A stretch of 64,000 nucleotides of DNA from Lacicoccus alkaliphilus DSM 16010. GTDB lineage: Bacteria > Bacillota > Bacilli > Staphylococcales > Salinicoccaceae. This document shows, piece after piece, positions 7,109-16,592 of this stretch. Within the stretch, counting starts at the first letter, position 1, and each line of letters opens with the position of its first letter. The DNA lies in assembly GCF_900142805.1 (NCBI RefSeq), contig NZ_FRCF01000014.1, positions 1 to 64,000 on the forward strand, in the 5' to 3' direction. The translations under genes and the position numbers were made by a program. The notes under the pieces are model-generated. The model was not told the origin of the DNA and searched no databases. It saw only the letters and a list, made by a program, of their open reading frames with translations.

Positions 7109-8624
7109 CCATTTTCCCCTCCTTCATACTCACAATCGTATCCATTAACGGACCGGTGCGGGCGCCCGGGAAGTCCGCCCTGCGGTGGCCGCCCCTCGTC
7201 TCTTCCCGGAGCAGCGCCGATTTCACCACGGCTTCAATCGTCTTCATTTCAGCATGGGCTTGAAAATTTTGAGTCGTCGCGGTGCCCGTCCCCGCCGTCT
7301 GATGCGCTTCATCGATCAAGCCGAGGAGCCCCATGAGCGGACGGCCACTCCTGATGATGCCTGCTGCACTCATCGCCCGCTCCTTGATTTCATCGAACAT
7401 GGACACATCATATACCGGCACTTTGACCTTGCAGGTAAAGGTCCTGTTTTTTGGTCTGTGCATTGTCCGGTTGATTTTTCCGGCTGCATGCGCACCCATC
7501 ACGAGCGCCTCCAGCAATGCATTGCTCGCCAGACGGTTCGCTCCATGAAAATGTGTGTGTGCCGTTTCCCCGATGACGTATAAGTCCGGGACCGATGTGC
7601 TGCCGTCGATATCGGCAACCGCTCCGCCCATCGTGAAATGTGCACCCGCCGTGACGGGGATCCTCCCTTGCTGCAGATCCACTTCGAAATGTCTCTTCAC
7701 ATTTTCATGGATCGTCGGGAAATTTCCCGGGAAATCCTTTACACCGTTGATATCCAAATATGTCTGTTCACCTCTTAATGCCCGCTTATGAATCTCATAA
7801 CTCGTTACATGTCTGGGAGCCAGGTCTTCAAGCGGATGCACATCCTCCATGATCCGGCCCCCGTATTCAGCCCTCAGCACACCGCCGGCGCCCCTGACCG
7901 CTTCAGAGACCAATCCATACGTTCGTCCAGCCGTACCAAGCAATGTTGGATGAAACTGGACCATTTCCATCTGACGGAGCGCGACTCCGGCTTCCCAGGC
8001 GAGTATATGTCCGCTGCCCATCCGGGGTGAAGCACCGGAGTTCACAGTGTAGAGTCCGCTGAACCCGCCGGTGGCAAGGATGACCGCATCACAAAAATGA
8101 TGATGCTGCACATCTTCACTGTCCACGGTCACTACACCGGCAGCTCCCTCATCACCGGTGAGCACTTTGATCACCGTCTCACCTGTATGGATTTCCACCC
8201 TGCTGCTATCGATCCCCTCTGCAAGAAAGCGACACAGGTGTTCACCCGAGCGGTCCCCGCCTGCATGGAGGATCCTCGGCGAATGATGACCGCCTTCCAT
8301 CGCAAAATCCAAACACCCGGCCTCATCCTCATCAAACGCCATCCCACCGGCAATCATTTCTTCGATCAGCGGATGACCGGCCCGGATCACCTCCCCGATG
8401 ATTTCCTTAGAACCCAATGCATCTCCGGCCGTATATGTATCTTCAAGATGCCCCGCCCCCTCGTCGCCCTCCCTGCCAGAGTGGCAGATGCCGCCCTGGG
8501 CCAGGTGGCTGTTATTCTCTTCCATCCGGTCTTTTGTAAATAAAACCACTTCCGCATCACCGTCCAGATGACGGATGCAACTGAGCGCGGCAAGACCGGC
8601 ACCGACAATGATCATCTTTTTCAT
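7059..8624 (-). CDS. nadB: L-aspartate oxidase
   Basis: A 521-residue flavoprotein that oxidises L-aspartate to iminoaspartate, the first NAD-synthesis step, with NadA as its partner. It has the N-terminal FAD dinucleotide fold (VGAGLAALS), the SHLAQGGI segment, HTHFHGANRLASNALLEALV with the catalytic region, and the succinate-dehydrogenase-type C-terminal helical domain (ETRGGHRRADFP). It is the first gene of nadBCA; AAAGGTG precedes the ATG. It is divergent from nadS-niaR across 80 bases that carry three TTTACA repeats, which suggests repression by NiaR when niacin is plentiful. Confidence 0.96.
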   Translation of the reverse strand: MKKMIIVGAGLAALSCIRHLDGDAEVVLFTKDRMEENNSHLAQGGICHSGREGDEGAGHLEDTYTAGDALGSKEIIGEVIRAGHPLIEEMIAGGMAFDEDEAGCLDFAMEGGHHSPRILHAGGDRSGEHLCRFLAEGIDSSRVEIHTGETVIKVLTGDEGAAGVVTVDSEDVQHHHFCDAVILATGGFSGLYTVNSGASPRMGSGHILAWEAGVALRQMEMVQFHPTLLGTAGRTYGLVSEAVRGAGGVLRAEYGGRIMEDVHPLEDLAPRHVTSYEIHKRALRGEQTYLDINGVKDFPGNFPTIHENVKRHFEVDLQQGRIPVTAGAHFTMGGAVADIDGSTSVPDLYVIGETAHTHFHGANRLASNALLEALVMGAHAAGKINRTMHRPKNRTFTCKVKVPVYDVSMFDEIKERAMSAAGIIRSGRPLMGLLGLIDEAHQTAGTGTATTQNFQAHAEMKTIEAVVKSALLREETRGGHRRADFPGARTGPLMDTIVSMKEGKMDAQYIERQGKAQTILH

Positions 8625-8704
8625 AGTTTACACCTTTATTTACAGTATAGTTTACATTAATATAGACATTAAAGGAAAAACAATAATAAATCAAGGAGAT
8701 TCAT
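8625..8704. promoter_or_regulatory. divergent nadB/nadS promoter region with three 12-bp-spaced TTTACA repeats
   Basis: TTTACA occurs at 8627, 8639 and 8651, exactly 12 bases apart on the plus strand. The surrounding bases are A+T-rich. The region holds the start signals of both divergent transcripts, and AAGGAG before 8705 serves nadS. The repeats are the obvious candidate for the NiaR operator because niaR lies in the same locus; this is inferred from position. Confidence 0.6.
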
Positions 8705-9787
8705 ATGATATATTTTGATAATGCTTCAACCACCCAGGCGTCAAAAGCAGTTTTAAACAATTATTTGGAAATGTCCGAAAAGATGTATTTCAACAGTGAA
8801 AGCATCCACGGCGGCGGACTCGATACAGCGTTCATACTGGACAATGTCCGCAATTATATCCGTGAGTACTTCAATACCGATAAGCATGTCATCTTCACGC
8901 GGAGTGGTTCACATTCAAACGATATTGCACTTCAGTTACTGCTGAAAAATAAAACAGCGAATAAAATATTGGTCTCGCCCTATGAACATATGTCCATTTC
9001 AGCGAGCCTCCACCCTTACACCGCCCTTTACGATATCGTCCATATGCCGACGAAAAGCAACGGCGAAATCGACCTCGAATCCCTTGAGGAGATGATGGCA
9101 GATACGCAATGCATCATTTCCACCCATGTACATTCGGAGACGGGATACAGGCTGCCGGTTGAAGGGATTGCCGAAATCGCCGGTTCATACCATGTGCCTT
9201 ATCATATTGACGGTGTGCAGGGAATGTACGATCATCTTTCTACTGGCGGCCTCTGCACCTCATACAGCTTTTCGGCGCATAAAATCCATGGTGTCAAAGG
9301 GGTCGGCGTCCTTCTGATGGATTATGAGCATCTCACACCGCTCAATCCACATTTCCATCATGAATACGGCACACAGAACGGCACATTGGACGTACCCGGC
9401 ATCGCGACGCTCATCCAGGCACTTGAGGCAATCGATGACCCCCGCGCCATGAGGGATATGAGGCATCATTTGAACACATCCCTTTCGGCGCTTGGTTTAA
9501 GGGCACTCGACCTGAATCATCATGCGGATCACATCTCGAGTTTCATCGTGCCCGGCATGGAAGGCCAGTATTTGATGCAGAGCCTTTCCAGCAGGAACAT
9601 TTATATCTCGACAGGCAGTGCGTGCGGACACGGTGTGCTTGTCAGCCGCGGACTCGGGAACCTGATTGCAGAAAACTACGGCGCCTCGGCGGATCAGTAT
9701 ATACGTATTTCATTATCGAGGTATAATAGTATGGAGGAAGTACAACAGCTGATCGAGTGTGTTGAAAAAATCGTCAAGGAGGAATGA
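8705..9787 (+). CDS. nadS: NAD-locus cysteine desulfurase (NifS-like)
   Basis: A 360-residue class V PLP enzyme that takes sulfur from cysteine. Here it most likely builds or repairs the iron-sulfur cluster of NadA, as the nifS-like gene of the B. subtilis nad locus does. The PLP lysine is Lys193 in FSAHKIHG, the phosphate/aspartate site is HIDGVQ, and the catalytic Cys307 lies in STGSACGHG. It is divergent from nadBCA and overlaps niaR by four bases (ATGA). Confidence 0.93.
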   Translation: MIYFDNASTTQASKAVLNNYLEMSEKMYFNSESIHGGGLDTAFILDNVRNYIREYFNTDKHVIFTRSGSHSNDIALQLLLKNKTANKILVSPYEHMSISASLHPYTALYDIVHMPTKSNGEIDLESLEEMMADTQCIISTHVHSETGYRLPVEGIAEIAGSYHVPYHIDGVQGMYDHLSTGGLCTSYSFSAHKIHGVKGVGVLLMDYEHLTPLNPHFHHEYGTQNGTLDVPGIATLIQALEAIDDPRAMRDMRHHLNTSLSALGLRALDLNHHADHISSFIVPGMEGQYLMQSLSSRNIYISTGSACGHGVLVSRGLGNLIAENYGASADQYIRISLSRYNSMEEVQQLIECVEKIVKEE

Positions 9788-10311
9788 GCGTGAGTAAGGC
9801 AGAACAGCGTCGGGGGAGCATTCTCGAGGATTTGATGCAGGCGGATGCGGCCATCAGCGGGGCATCCCTCGCAAAAAAGTATGATGTATCCAGGCAGATC
9901 ATCGTCAGTGACATTTCCATCCTTAAATCTCGAAAACATGAAGTGGTATCCACCAGCAAGGGATACGTATATCAGCCGGCTGGCGAAAAAGGCAGGCCGG
10001 TCAAGAGGGTCGTCGCCTGCCGTCACACGTTCAGTCAGATGGAAGAAGAACTGTCACTGATCTTGGATAACGGGGCGATGATCGATGACGTGAGCATCGA
10101 CCATCCCGTCTACGGTGAGCTCGTCGGGGAGCTGATGATTGAAGATGCCGGGGACATGCATGCTTTCCTGAAATTGATGGACAGCAACAAGAGCAAGATG
10201 CTCGCGGAATTGACGGATAATATCCATCTGCACACGATTTCCGCCCACACAGAAAAAATTTTGGATAATGCAGTCGAAGATTTGAGGCGGCATGGATTTT
10301 TGCTGGAATGA
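9784..10311 (+). CDS. niaR: NAD biosynthesis transcription repressor (YrxA/NiaR type)
   Basis: A 175-residue protein with an N-terminal HTH_11 winged helix (SGASLAKKYDVSRQIIVSDISILKS) and a C-terminal 3H domain. The three characteristic histidine regions are visible as RHT, DHPVYGEL and HLHTISAH. In Bacillales this protein senses nicotinic acid, probably with a metal bound at the 3H histidines, and represses nadBCA and niacin uptake. It is the second gene of the nadS-niaR operon and probably represses both divergent transcripts. Confidence 0.93.
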   Translation: MSVSKAEQRRGSILEDLMQADAAISGASLAKKYDVSRQIIVSDISILKSRKHEVVSTSKGYVYQPAGEKGRPVKRVVACRHTFSQMEEELSLILDNGAMIDDVSIDHPVYGELVGELMIEDAGDMHAFLKLMDSNKSKMLAELTDNIHLHTISAHTEKILDNAVEDLRRHGFLLE

Positions 10312-10460
10312 TGCGGACACTACTCTGAAAATCCGGGCCGGCAGATGCTCCCGATGAATAAAATAGCACTGAATTTCATAAAAATGAGTGTTAATATTTC
10401 AATCATTTGAATATTACATTTATAATGAATATAGATCCGATTTCAGAAAGGGGTATTTAT

Positions 10461-11399
10461 TTGGCACAACTTGCAGGACTTGGAAAGTCAGGTATTTATG
10501 TTCACCCTATCGCACTAGGAACAAACTTCGTGGGCGGCCACAACTTATACAAGAATGTGGATGAAGAAGCGGGCAGGCAGACTGTGCGCGATGCGCTCGA
10601 TAATGGTGTGACGATGCTCGACACTGCCCAGTCATACGGGCCCCACCGTTCGGAAGAGCTCGTCGGCGAAGTATTGAAGGAGTATCAAAGGGATAAGGTG
10701 GTCGTGGCCACGAAGGCTGAACGCCGTGATGAGGGGAACGGCAAAAAGGTCATCGACAACAGCCCTGAATATTTGAAGCAAAAAGTGGATGAGTCGCTTC
10801 AGCGCATGCAGCTCGAGTACATCGACCTGTTTTACATCCACCACCCGGACCCGGAAGAGAAGACGCCGCTGGATGAAGCAGTCGGTGCATTGAAGGAGGC
10901 GAAGGATGCAGGAAAAATCAGGGCCATCGGCGTTTCCAATGTGACACTCGAGCAGCTGAAGAAAGCAAATAAAGACGGCTACGTCGATGTCGTGCAGAAT
11001 GAATATAATTTACTTAACCGGGAAGCCGAGAACGGGATGTTCGATTATTGTGATGAAAACAACATCACCTTCATACCCTTCTATCCTTTGGCCGCGGGAC
11101 TGCTGGCAGGGAAGTATGATGAAAACTCCAAGTTCGATGACCTGCGCTCCAAGCTGCCCTTCTATCAGGAAGACCAGTTCAAGGAGAACCTGGCCAAAGT
11201 CGAGCAGCTGAAAGATATCGCCGCAAAATACGAGGAGGCAGTGGCCCAGGTCGTGCTGGCATTCTATTTGACGCGCCCTTCCGTCGGTGTCATCATACCG
11301 GGGGCTAAAAGAGGTGCCCAGATCAAAGAAAACATGAGGGCGGCGGATATAGAGCTGAAGGATGAAGATATCCGGCAGATTGCCGAGGTATTCAAGTGA
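10461..11399 (+). CDS. aldo/keto reductase
   Basis: A 312-residue (beta/alpha)8 oxidoreductase of the AKR superfamily, IolS/YhdN-like. The catalytic tetrad is complete: Asp54, Tyr59 (DTAQSYG), Lys85 (ATKAE) and His127 (YIHHPD). The NADPH-binding end, VIIPGAKRGAQIKENM, is also present. The TTG at 10461 is the likely start because AAAGGGG lies about eight bases upstream; the ATG frames further up have no such site. Its substrate is unknown. It stands alone and is closed by a hairpin. Confidence 0.88.
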   Translation: MAQLAGLGKSGIYVHPIALGTNFVGGHNLYKNVDEEAGRQTVRDALDNGVTMLDTAQSYGPHRSEELVGEVLKEYQRDKVVVATKAERRDEGNGKKVIDNSPEYLKQKVDESLQRMQLEYIDLFYIHHPDPEEKTPLDEAVGALKEAKDAGKIRAIGVSNVTLEQLKKANKDGYVDVVQNEYNLLNREAENGMFDYCDENNITFIPFYPLAAGLLAGKYDENSKFDDLRSKLPFYQEDQFKENLAKVEQLKDIAAKYEEAVAQVVLAFYLTRPSVGVIIPGAKRGAQIKENMRAADIELKDEDIRQIAEVFK

Positions 11400-11408
11400 A
11401 CACTCAAC

Positions 11409-11445
11409 GGGGATGAAACGGGCAGCCGGGTTCATCCCCTTTTTT
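11409..11445 (+). terminator. rho-independent terminator of the aldo/keto reductase gene
   Basis: The stem GGGGATGAA/TTCATCCCC with inner pairs around CCGGC is followed by six T residues. Confidence 0.85.
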
Positions 11446-11506
11446 AAATGTTGAATGACCCGTTTTTCAATACGCCTGAACCATAATTGTCGAAACTCTC
11501 CCAATC

Positions 11507-11553
11507 TTTACAATCTTTACATGTTATATTATTATTTCTGTATACAGTATACA
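11507..11553 (+). promoter_or_regulatory. promoter and GntR-type operator of the aminotransferase-TRAP operon
   Basis: TTTACA (11507) is followed after 17 bases by TATTAT (11530). Right behind it lies TGTATACAGTATACA (11539-11553), two perfect 7-bp arms around one base, covering the expected transcription start. This length and symmetry fit operators of FadR/FCD-type GntR repressors. Such a regulator is the second gene of this operon, so autorepression lifted by the transported substrate is likely. Confidence 0.7.
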
Positions 11554-11567
11554 AAGGGTGGTCGAAT

Positions 11568-12725
11568 ATGTTGGAAAATATCAATCAAAGAGTCACTGAG
11601 CTGGAAATACCGGGCACGCGCCAATTCTCAAACAGGGTATCCGCATTCGAGGATGGCATCAACTTTACGATCGGGGAACCGGATATCCCGACACCGGAGA
11701 CAGTGAAGAAAGCAGCCATCAGGGCGATAGAAGACAATCAGACCGGTTACTCCCATAATGCGGGTTTATTCGAACTCAGGAAAAGCGCATCGAATTTTTT
11801 CAAGGATGTTTACGGGGTCACATACGATCCCGAAGACCAAATCGTCGTGACGACCGGTGCAAGTGAAGGTCTGAGATCCGTTTTTGAAACCATTCTGAAC
11901 GAAGGTGATGAAGTCATCATCCCCGCACCATGCTACTCGGCTTATGAACCGCTGGTCGACCTGCTCGGCGCAAGTGTGAAGTATATGGACACGACCGACA
12001 CCGGTTTCGTTCCCGATCCTGAGCAGCTGAGAAGCATGATGACGGAGAGGACGAAAGCGGTACTGCTCAACTTCCCGTCCAATCCGACAGGTAAAGTGTT
12101 GTCGGAAGCCGAGATGACACCACTCGTCAAAGCGCTCGCAGACCATGATATCTTCATCATCGCAGATGAAATCTACAGTGAAATCACTTATGACGCGAAG
12201 CACATTTCATTCTCCCAGTACCCGGAACTGCGTGACAAATTATTCCTCGTCCACGGATTGTCAAAATCGCACTCGATGACAGGCTGGAGACTCGGCTATG
12301 TGCTGGGTCCCGCGCATCTGATGCCGTATGTCCTGCGGGTCCACCTGTACGATACGATATGCGCCTCCCTGCCGAGCCAGTACGCTGCGATCGAGGCGCT
12401 GGACAACAGCCGGCACAGCCCTCATGAAATGGCTGAAATCTACCGGGAGCGGCGCGACCTGATCATCAGGAAGCTGACGGCACTCGGCTTCGAAACGAAA
12501 ACACCGCAGGGTGCATTCTACGTTTTCCCATCGATAGAGAAATTCAATATGACTTCATTCGAATTCGCGGATAAACTGCTTGAAGCAGAGCATGTTGCGG
12601 TCGTCCCCGGCAGCGGCTTCACGGAATTCGGTGAAGGTTTCATCAGGATTTCATATGCCACTTCCATTGAAAATATAAATGAAGGACTGAAGAGGATCGA
12701 AAGATTCGTGGAGGACCTTTCATAA
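11568..12725 (+). CDS. class I/II pyridoxal-phosphate aminotransferase
   Basis: A 385-residue fold-type I aminotransferase of the PatA/AspC-like group. Motifs: TIGEPDIPTPE and GYSHNAG near the substrate entrance, NFPSNPTG, ADEIYSEI, the PLP lysine in GLSKSHSMTGWRLGY, and FIRISYA near the C-terminus with the carboxylate-binding arginine. It probably transfers the amino group of an amino acid released by the downstream peptidase. It may also act like aminotransferase A or an N-acetyl-diaminopimelate aminotransferase. The ATG at 11568 has AAAGGG upstream. First gene of a GntR-M20-TRAP operon. Confidence 0.85.
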   Translation: MLENINQRVTELEIPGTRQFSNRVSAFEDGINFTIGEPDIPTPETVKKAAIRAIEDNQTGYSHNAGLFELRKSASNFFKDVYGVTYDPEDQIVVTTGASEGLRSVFETILNEGDEVIIPAPCYSAYEPLVDLLGASVKYMDTTDTGFVPDPEQLRSMMTERTKAVLLNFPSNPTGKVLSEAEMTPLVKALADHDIFIIADEIYSEITYDAKHISFSQYPELRDKLFLVHGLSKSHSMTGWRLGYVLGPAHLMPYVLRVHLYDTICASLPSQYAAIEALDNSRHSPHEMAEIYRERRDLIIRKLTALGFETKTPQGAFYVFPSIEKFNMTSFEFADKLLEAEHVAVVPGSGFTEFGEGFIRISYATSIENINEGLKRIERFVEDLS

Positions 12726-12745
12726 TAAGTTTAGAGGGTGAAGTC

Positions 12746-13432
12746 ATGAAAGCGATACAGTCGAAAATCTCTCTTGCAGAACAGGCGTTCAATACCTTGA
12801 AGGAAGAGATAGCGGCAGGCAGGTTGAAAGTCGGTGATCCGCTCCCCGAAGAGAAGATATCTGCACAGCTCGGCATCAGCCGGACACCACTGCGGGACGC
12901 CCTCCACAAACTTGAAAACGAGGGGCTTGTCACTATTAAGCCCGGCAAGCCTGCCGCAGTGGCGGGTTTTTCCAGGGCGGACTCGCTCGATCACCTGGAC
13001 ATGCGGCGGGTCCTGGAAATTGAAAACCTCAGAAGGATCATCCATAAGCTGGATGATGAAATGATCGAGGAACTGGAGAGTAATATGAGGCAGCAGAAAG
13101 AAGCCATGGAAGAAGGGAACCATCAACGTTATCTTGAACTGGACAGCGCATTCCACATCATGCTCACCCGGATCAATCCGAATCACCTGTTCCACGATAT
13201 GGTGAAGAAACTCAGCACCGGTGTGGGGAGGGCTTTTTTGACATTATCCAACACGATCGGGCCGAGTGTCGAAAGTGCTTTCATGGAACATAAGTCGATT
13301 ATCGATGCCCTGGCGGCAAAGGACCTGTCCCTTGCCGAGGCAGCGATGACCCGTCATCTTGAGAATGTTGAAGACCGTTTTTTGAAATTCTATGAGGACA
13401 GGGAGGTCTCCGATGATGGGCTCAGAGATTAA
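12746..13432 (+). CDS. GntR family regulator with FCD domain
   Basis: A 228-residue regulator. The N-terminal winged helix reads LAEQAFNTLKEEIAAGRLKVGDPLPEEKISAQLGISRTPLRDALHKLENEGL. The all-helical FCD ligand domain follows, with the Asp/His metal-ligand pattern (LDSAFH, MEHKSIIDAL, MTRHLENV). FCD regulators usually bind organic acids and repress their uptake genes. The palindrome before the first gene of this operon is its likely target. Its end overlaps the start of the M20 gene. Confidence 0.92.
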   Translation: MKAIQSKISLAEQAFNTLKEEIAAGRLKVGDPLPEEKISAQLGISRTPLRDALHKLENEGLVTIKPGKPAAVAGFSRADSLDHLDMRRVLEIENLRRIIHKLDDEMIEELESNMRQQKEAMEEGNHQRYLELDSAFHIMLTRINPNHLFHDMVKKLSTGVGRAFLTLSNTIGPSVESAFMEHKSIIDALAAKDLSLAEAAMTRHLENVEDRFLKFYEDREVSDDGLRD

Positions 13433-15026
13433 AAACTGGCAGACACCTGAACAAATGTTTGATCTGCTGAACCAGCTGGTCGGTTTCGACAGCCGTACCG
13501 GAACCCCGGGCGAATTGGATTTCCCTTTTTTCGTAAAAGAGAAGCTGCAGACACTGCCCTATTTCCAAAAAAATGAAAGCCACCTTCATCTAGTCGATGC
13601 CGGTATGGGTCGAAATGCTTTGGTCGCGCACTACAAAACGGATGCCACTCAAGACACCATCGTGCTGATCAGCCACTTTGACGTCGTACATACTAAAGAA
13701 TTCGGTGACCTTGAAGACCTCGCTTTCGACATCAGGGGAATGACGCAGGCTGTCATGGAAAGGAAAGACGGTTTCAGCCCGTCCGTAAAGAAGGATATTG
13801 ACTCGGATGATTACATCTTCGGCCGCGGTGTGATGGATATGAAGATCGGCCTCGCACTCCATATGAGCCTGATGGAACTCGCAGGCAACGAAGAATGGCC
13901 GGTGAACCTGATACTCGTCACCGTGCCGGATGAAGAAGTGAACTCCGACGGCATGCGGGCGGCTGTGAAGTTCTTATCCGGCCTGAAAGATGCTGAAGGG
14001 CTCGACTTGAAACTGATCCTGAACAGTGAACCTTCCTTCAGCCGGAATGCTGAAGATACGGATTATTATATATACACCGGCACCATCGGGAAAATGATGC
14101 CTTCCGCATTGTTCTACGGCATCGGCACGCATGCCGGCGAACCGCTTCAGGGACTTACGAGCCATTTCATGAGTTCATATTTGACACAGGCCATGGAATT
14201 CAACCCTGATTTCCGCGAAGAAGAATACGGGGAGGCGACGCCCCCGCCGGTCTGCCCTCAGCAGAATGACCTCAAAGGAGATTACTCCACGCAGACTTCC
14301 CATCATTCATACGCACTTTACAACGTGTTCACTTTAAGGCGCAGTCCCGGCGAAGTGATGGACATCTACCGTACTGTTGCAGAACGTGCCATGCGCCAGT
14401 GCCAATCGCATTACACCGGATTATGTGAAGCACTGGGCATCAAACCGTTGGCCGAAATCAGGACGATCACGTTCCATGAGCTCGCGACCTATGTGAGGGA
14501 GAGGCTCGGGACCGATCATTATGACAGAATCATCGACGGCGTCTTCAAAGATGAGACCCTCAACATCCGGGAAAAAGCCATCAAAATCGTCGACCGTCTG
14601 ATGGATCACTCGAAGGCGCTCGCACCGGCAACGGTGCTGTTCCTGTCCCCTTCCTATTATCCGGCGGTCAACAGTTCGGAGGACCCGGCCCTTAAAGGGA
14701 AGGTCGACTCCATCCGGGATGTCTTCAAATCCGATCACGGCGTGGAGGCGGAACAGGTCCATTACTTCAACGGCATTTCCGATCTGAGCTATGTCAATTA
14801 TACGGGCAGCGAGGCAGGATGGATGGCATTCAAGGAAAACCTGCCGGTCTGGGGAGAGCCTTACACCATCCCCTTCAGGGAGATGCAAAACCTGCAGGCC
14901 CCGGTCCTGAACGTCGGGCCCTACGGCAAAGATGCCCATAAGATGACGGAACGCCTGCATAAGGACAGTGCATTCATCCACACTCCCGATGTTTTGAGGA
15001 AACTCGTCAAAAGTTATATACGGTAA
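13413..15026 (+). CDS. M20 family peptidase, RocB-like
   Basis: A 537-residue metallopeptidase-fold protein, longer than usual M20 enzymes and of RocB type. The two-zinc site is intact: SHFDVVH (about residue 88), FGRGVMDMK (Asp about 142), PDEEVNS (Glu174/175), the NSEPSF segment and GKDAHKMTERLH near the C-terminus. B. subtilis RocB lies in arginine catabolism but its reaction is not established. Here it probably hydrolyses an amide or peptide taken up by the TRAP transporter, for the aminotransferase. The start at 13413 lies inside gntR with AGGGAGG ahead of it. Confidence 0.85.
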   Translation: MMGSEIKNWQTPEQMFDLLNQLVGFDSRTGTPGELDFPFFVKEKLQTLPYFQKNESHLHLVDAGMGRNALVAHYKTDATQDTIVLISHFDVVHTKEFGDLEDLAFDIRGMTQAVMERKDGFSPSVKKDIDSDDYIFGRGVMDMKIGLALHMSLMELAGNEEWPVNLILVTVPDEEVNSDGMRAAVKFLSGLKDAEGLDLKLILNSEPSFSRNAEDTDYYIYTGTIGKMMPSALFYGIGTHAGEPLQGLTSHFMSSYLTQAMEFNPDFREEEYGEATPPPVCPQQNDLKGDYSTQTSHHSYALYNVFTLRRSPGEVMDIYRTVAERAMRQCQSHYTGLCEALGIKPLAEIRTITFHELATYVRERLGTDHYDRIIDGVFKDETLNIREKAIKIVDRLMDHSKALAPATVLFLSPSYYPAVNSSEDPALKGKVDSIRDVFKSDHGVEAEQVHYFNGISDLSYVNYTGSEAGWMAFKENLPVWGEPYTIPFREMQNLQAPVLNVGPYGKDAHKMTERLHKDSAFIHTPDVLRKLVKSYIR

Positions 15027-15055
15027 GCAATAACAGATAAAGGGGATGTTTTTAT

Positions 15056-16066
15056 ATGAGGAAGTTCACCTTCATTATACTGATGATGGTATTGATATCA
15101 TCTGCCTGCGGCAGACCCGGCACAGATGAGGAGAGCGGCCAGAAGACGATCCGAATCGCACACCTGGTCAATCCGACCCAATCCTCCCACATGATGGCGG
15201 AAGCATTCAAGGAACAGGTCGAAGAGGAATCCGGCGGACAGCTGAGGGTCGAGATTTATCCATCCGGTTCTTTATTCCCGTCGGACAGGGAAGCCATAGA
15301 GGCCGTCCAGCTCGGAAACATTGAAATGACCATTCCCGCACTTGCCAGCCTTTCAGGGTTCGATCAGAATTTCATGATCCTCGATCTGCCTTACTTATTC
15401 GAAAATGAGGCAGAAGCCTATTCGGTCCTCGACGGCCCGTTCGGGCAGGAATTGCTTGACGGCCTTGAAGAAGTCAATATCAAGGGGCTGGTCTACGGGG
15501 AAAACGGGTTCCGTCATATCACGAATAACATCAACCCGGTCTACACACCTGAAGATATAGAAGGTCAGAAGATGAGGACGCTTGAGAGCCCGGTGCATAC
15601 GGATTTCTTCAATGCTTTCGGGGCCAATGCCTCACCTTTCGCATTCGGGGAGATGTACTCCTCCCTCCAGCAGGGCACATATGATGCCATGGAGGCGCCC
15701 ATCGCATTGATGTACACCAGCAATCTTTATGAAGTGCAGGAGTATATGTCATTCACTTCGCATGTATATATGCCCATCGCACTGCTGATGAACAACGATT
15801 TCTTTGAGTCCCTTGATGAAGATCATCAGGAAATCCTCATGGATGCAGCTGAAACGTTCAGGGAAGACCAGAGGGAACTGGAACAGGAACAGAATGTTGA
15901 GTACCTTGAGGAAATGAAGGAAGCCGGCCTCCAGGTCAATGATGTCTCCGATGAAGAAAAACAGGCCTTCAGGGACAGGGCGGAGCCTGTATACGAAAAG
16001 TACAGGGAAATGCTCGGGCCTGAACTGTTTGAAGATTTGGAAGCAGCAATTGAGGAGGCAGAGTGA
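15056..16066 (+). CDS. TRAP transporter solute-binding lipoprotein (DctP family)
   Basis: A 336-residue lipoprotein. The signal peptide ends in the lipobox ISSAC (Cys18). The DctP fold follows with IRIAHLVNPTQSSHMMAEAF, EIYPSGSLFPSDREAIEAVQLG and the central signature KMRTLESPVHTDFFNAFGA, whose arginine normally binds the substrate carboxylate. It presents an organic acid to the DctQ/DctM pair encoded downstream. The substrate is unknown; the neighbouring peptidase and aminotransferase suggest an amino-acid derivative. It is closely related in layout to the protein at 32894. Confidence 0.93.
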   Translation: MRKFTFIILMMVLISSACGRPGTDEESGQKTIRIAHLVNPTQSSHMMAEAFKEQVEEESGGQLRVEIYPSGSLFPSDREAIEAVQLGNIEMTIPALASLSGFDQNFMILDLPYLFENEAEAYSVLDGPFGQELLDGLEEVNIKGLVYGENGFRHITNNINPVYTPEDIEGQKMRTLESPVHTDFFNAFGANASPFAFGEMYSSLQQGTYDAMEAPIALMYTSNLYEVQEYMSFTSHVYMPIALLMNNDFFESLDEDHQEILMDAAETFREDQRELEQEQNVEYLEEMKEAGLQVNDVSDEEKQAFRDRAEPVYEKYREMLGPELFEDLEAAIEEAE

Positions 16067-16094
16067 ATCTGTCATTAAATAAGGGGGTCTGAAT

Positions 16095-16592
16095 ATGAAA
16101 AAAATATTCCACAGATTTGAAGAAGGTTTTCTGATTGCCACTCTGGTGCTCATGGTCGCACTGATTTTCGGTCAGGTCGTCGGCCGCTATGTTTTCCAGA
16201 ATGCACCCAGCTGGACGGAGGAATTTGCCAGATACATCCACATATTCCAAGTCTGGATCGGGGCAGGATATGCGGTTAAAATACGTAAGCACATCCGCGT
16301 CACGGCGTTCGTCGACATGTTCAACGGGGCCACGAGGAAGGTCATGGATATCGCCTCGACGATCATCTGGTTTCTCCTGGTCGTGCTCGTTGCGATTTTC
16401 GGCACCCAGCTGGTGATGGCAACATTCCAGTACACCCAGCTCTCACCTGCCACACAAATACCTATCTGGATCGTTTATCTTGCGGTGCCGCTCGGCGCCC
16501 TCAGCATGGCTGTCCGCCTGGTCCAGCAGCTTATTAATATTTCCAGGAAAGATTACTCCAACATCAAGGACGAAGAGGAGGCACCTCTATGA
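16095..16592 (+). CDS. TRAP transporter small permease (DctQ family)
   Basis: A 165-residue membrane protein with four hydrophobic helices and the DctQ signature WTEEFARYIHIFQVWIGAG followed by a positively charged KIRKHIRV segment. It forms the scaffold subunit that partners DctM. It begins after AAGGGGGT and overlaps the DctM gene by four bases (ATGA). Confidence 0.92.
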   Translation: MKKIFHRFEEGFLIATLVLMVALIFGQVVGRYVFQNAPSWTEEFARYIHIFQVWIGAGYAVKIRKHIRVTAFVDMFNGATRKVMDIASTIIWFLLVVLVAIFGTQLVMATFQYTQLSPATQIPIWIVYLAVPLGALSMAVRLVQQLINISRKDYSNIKDEEEAPL

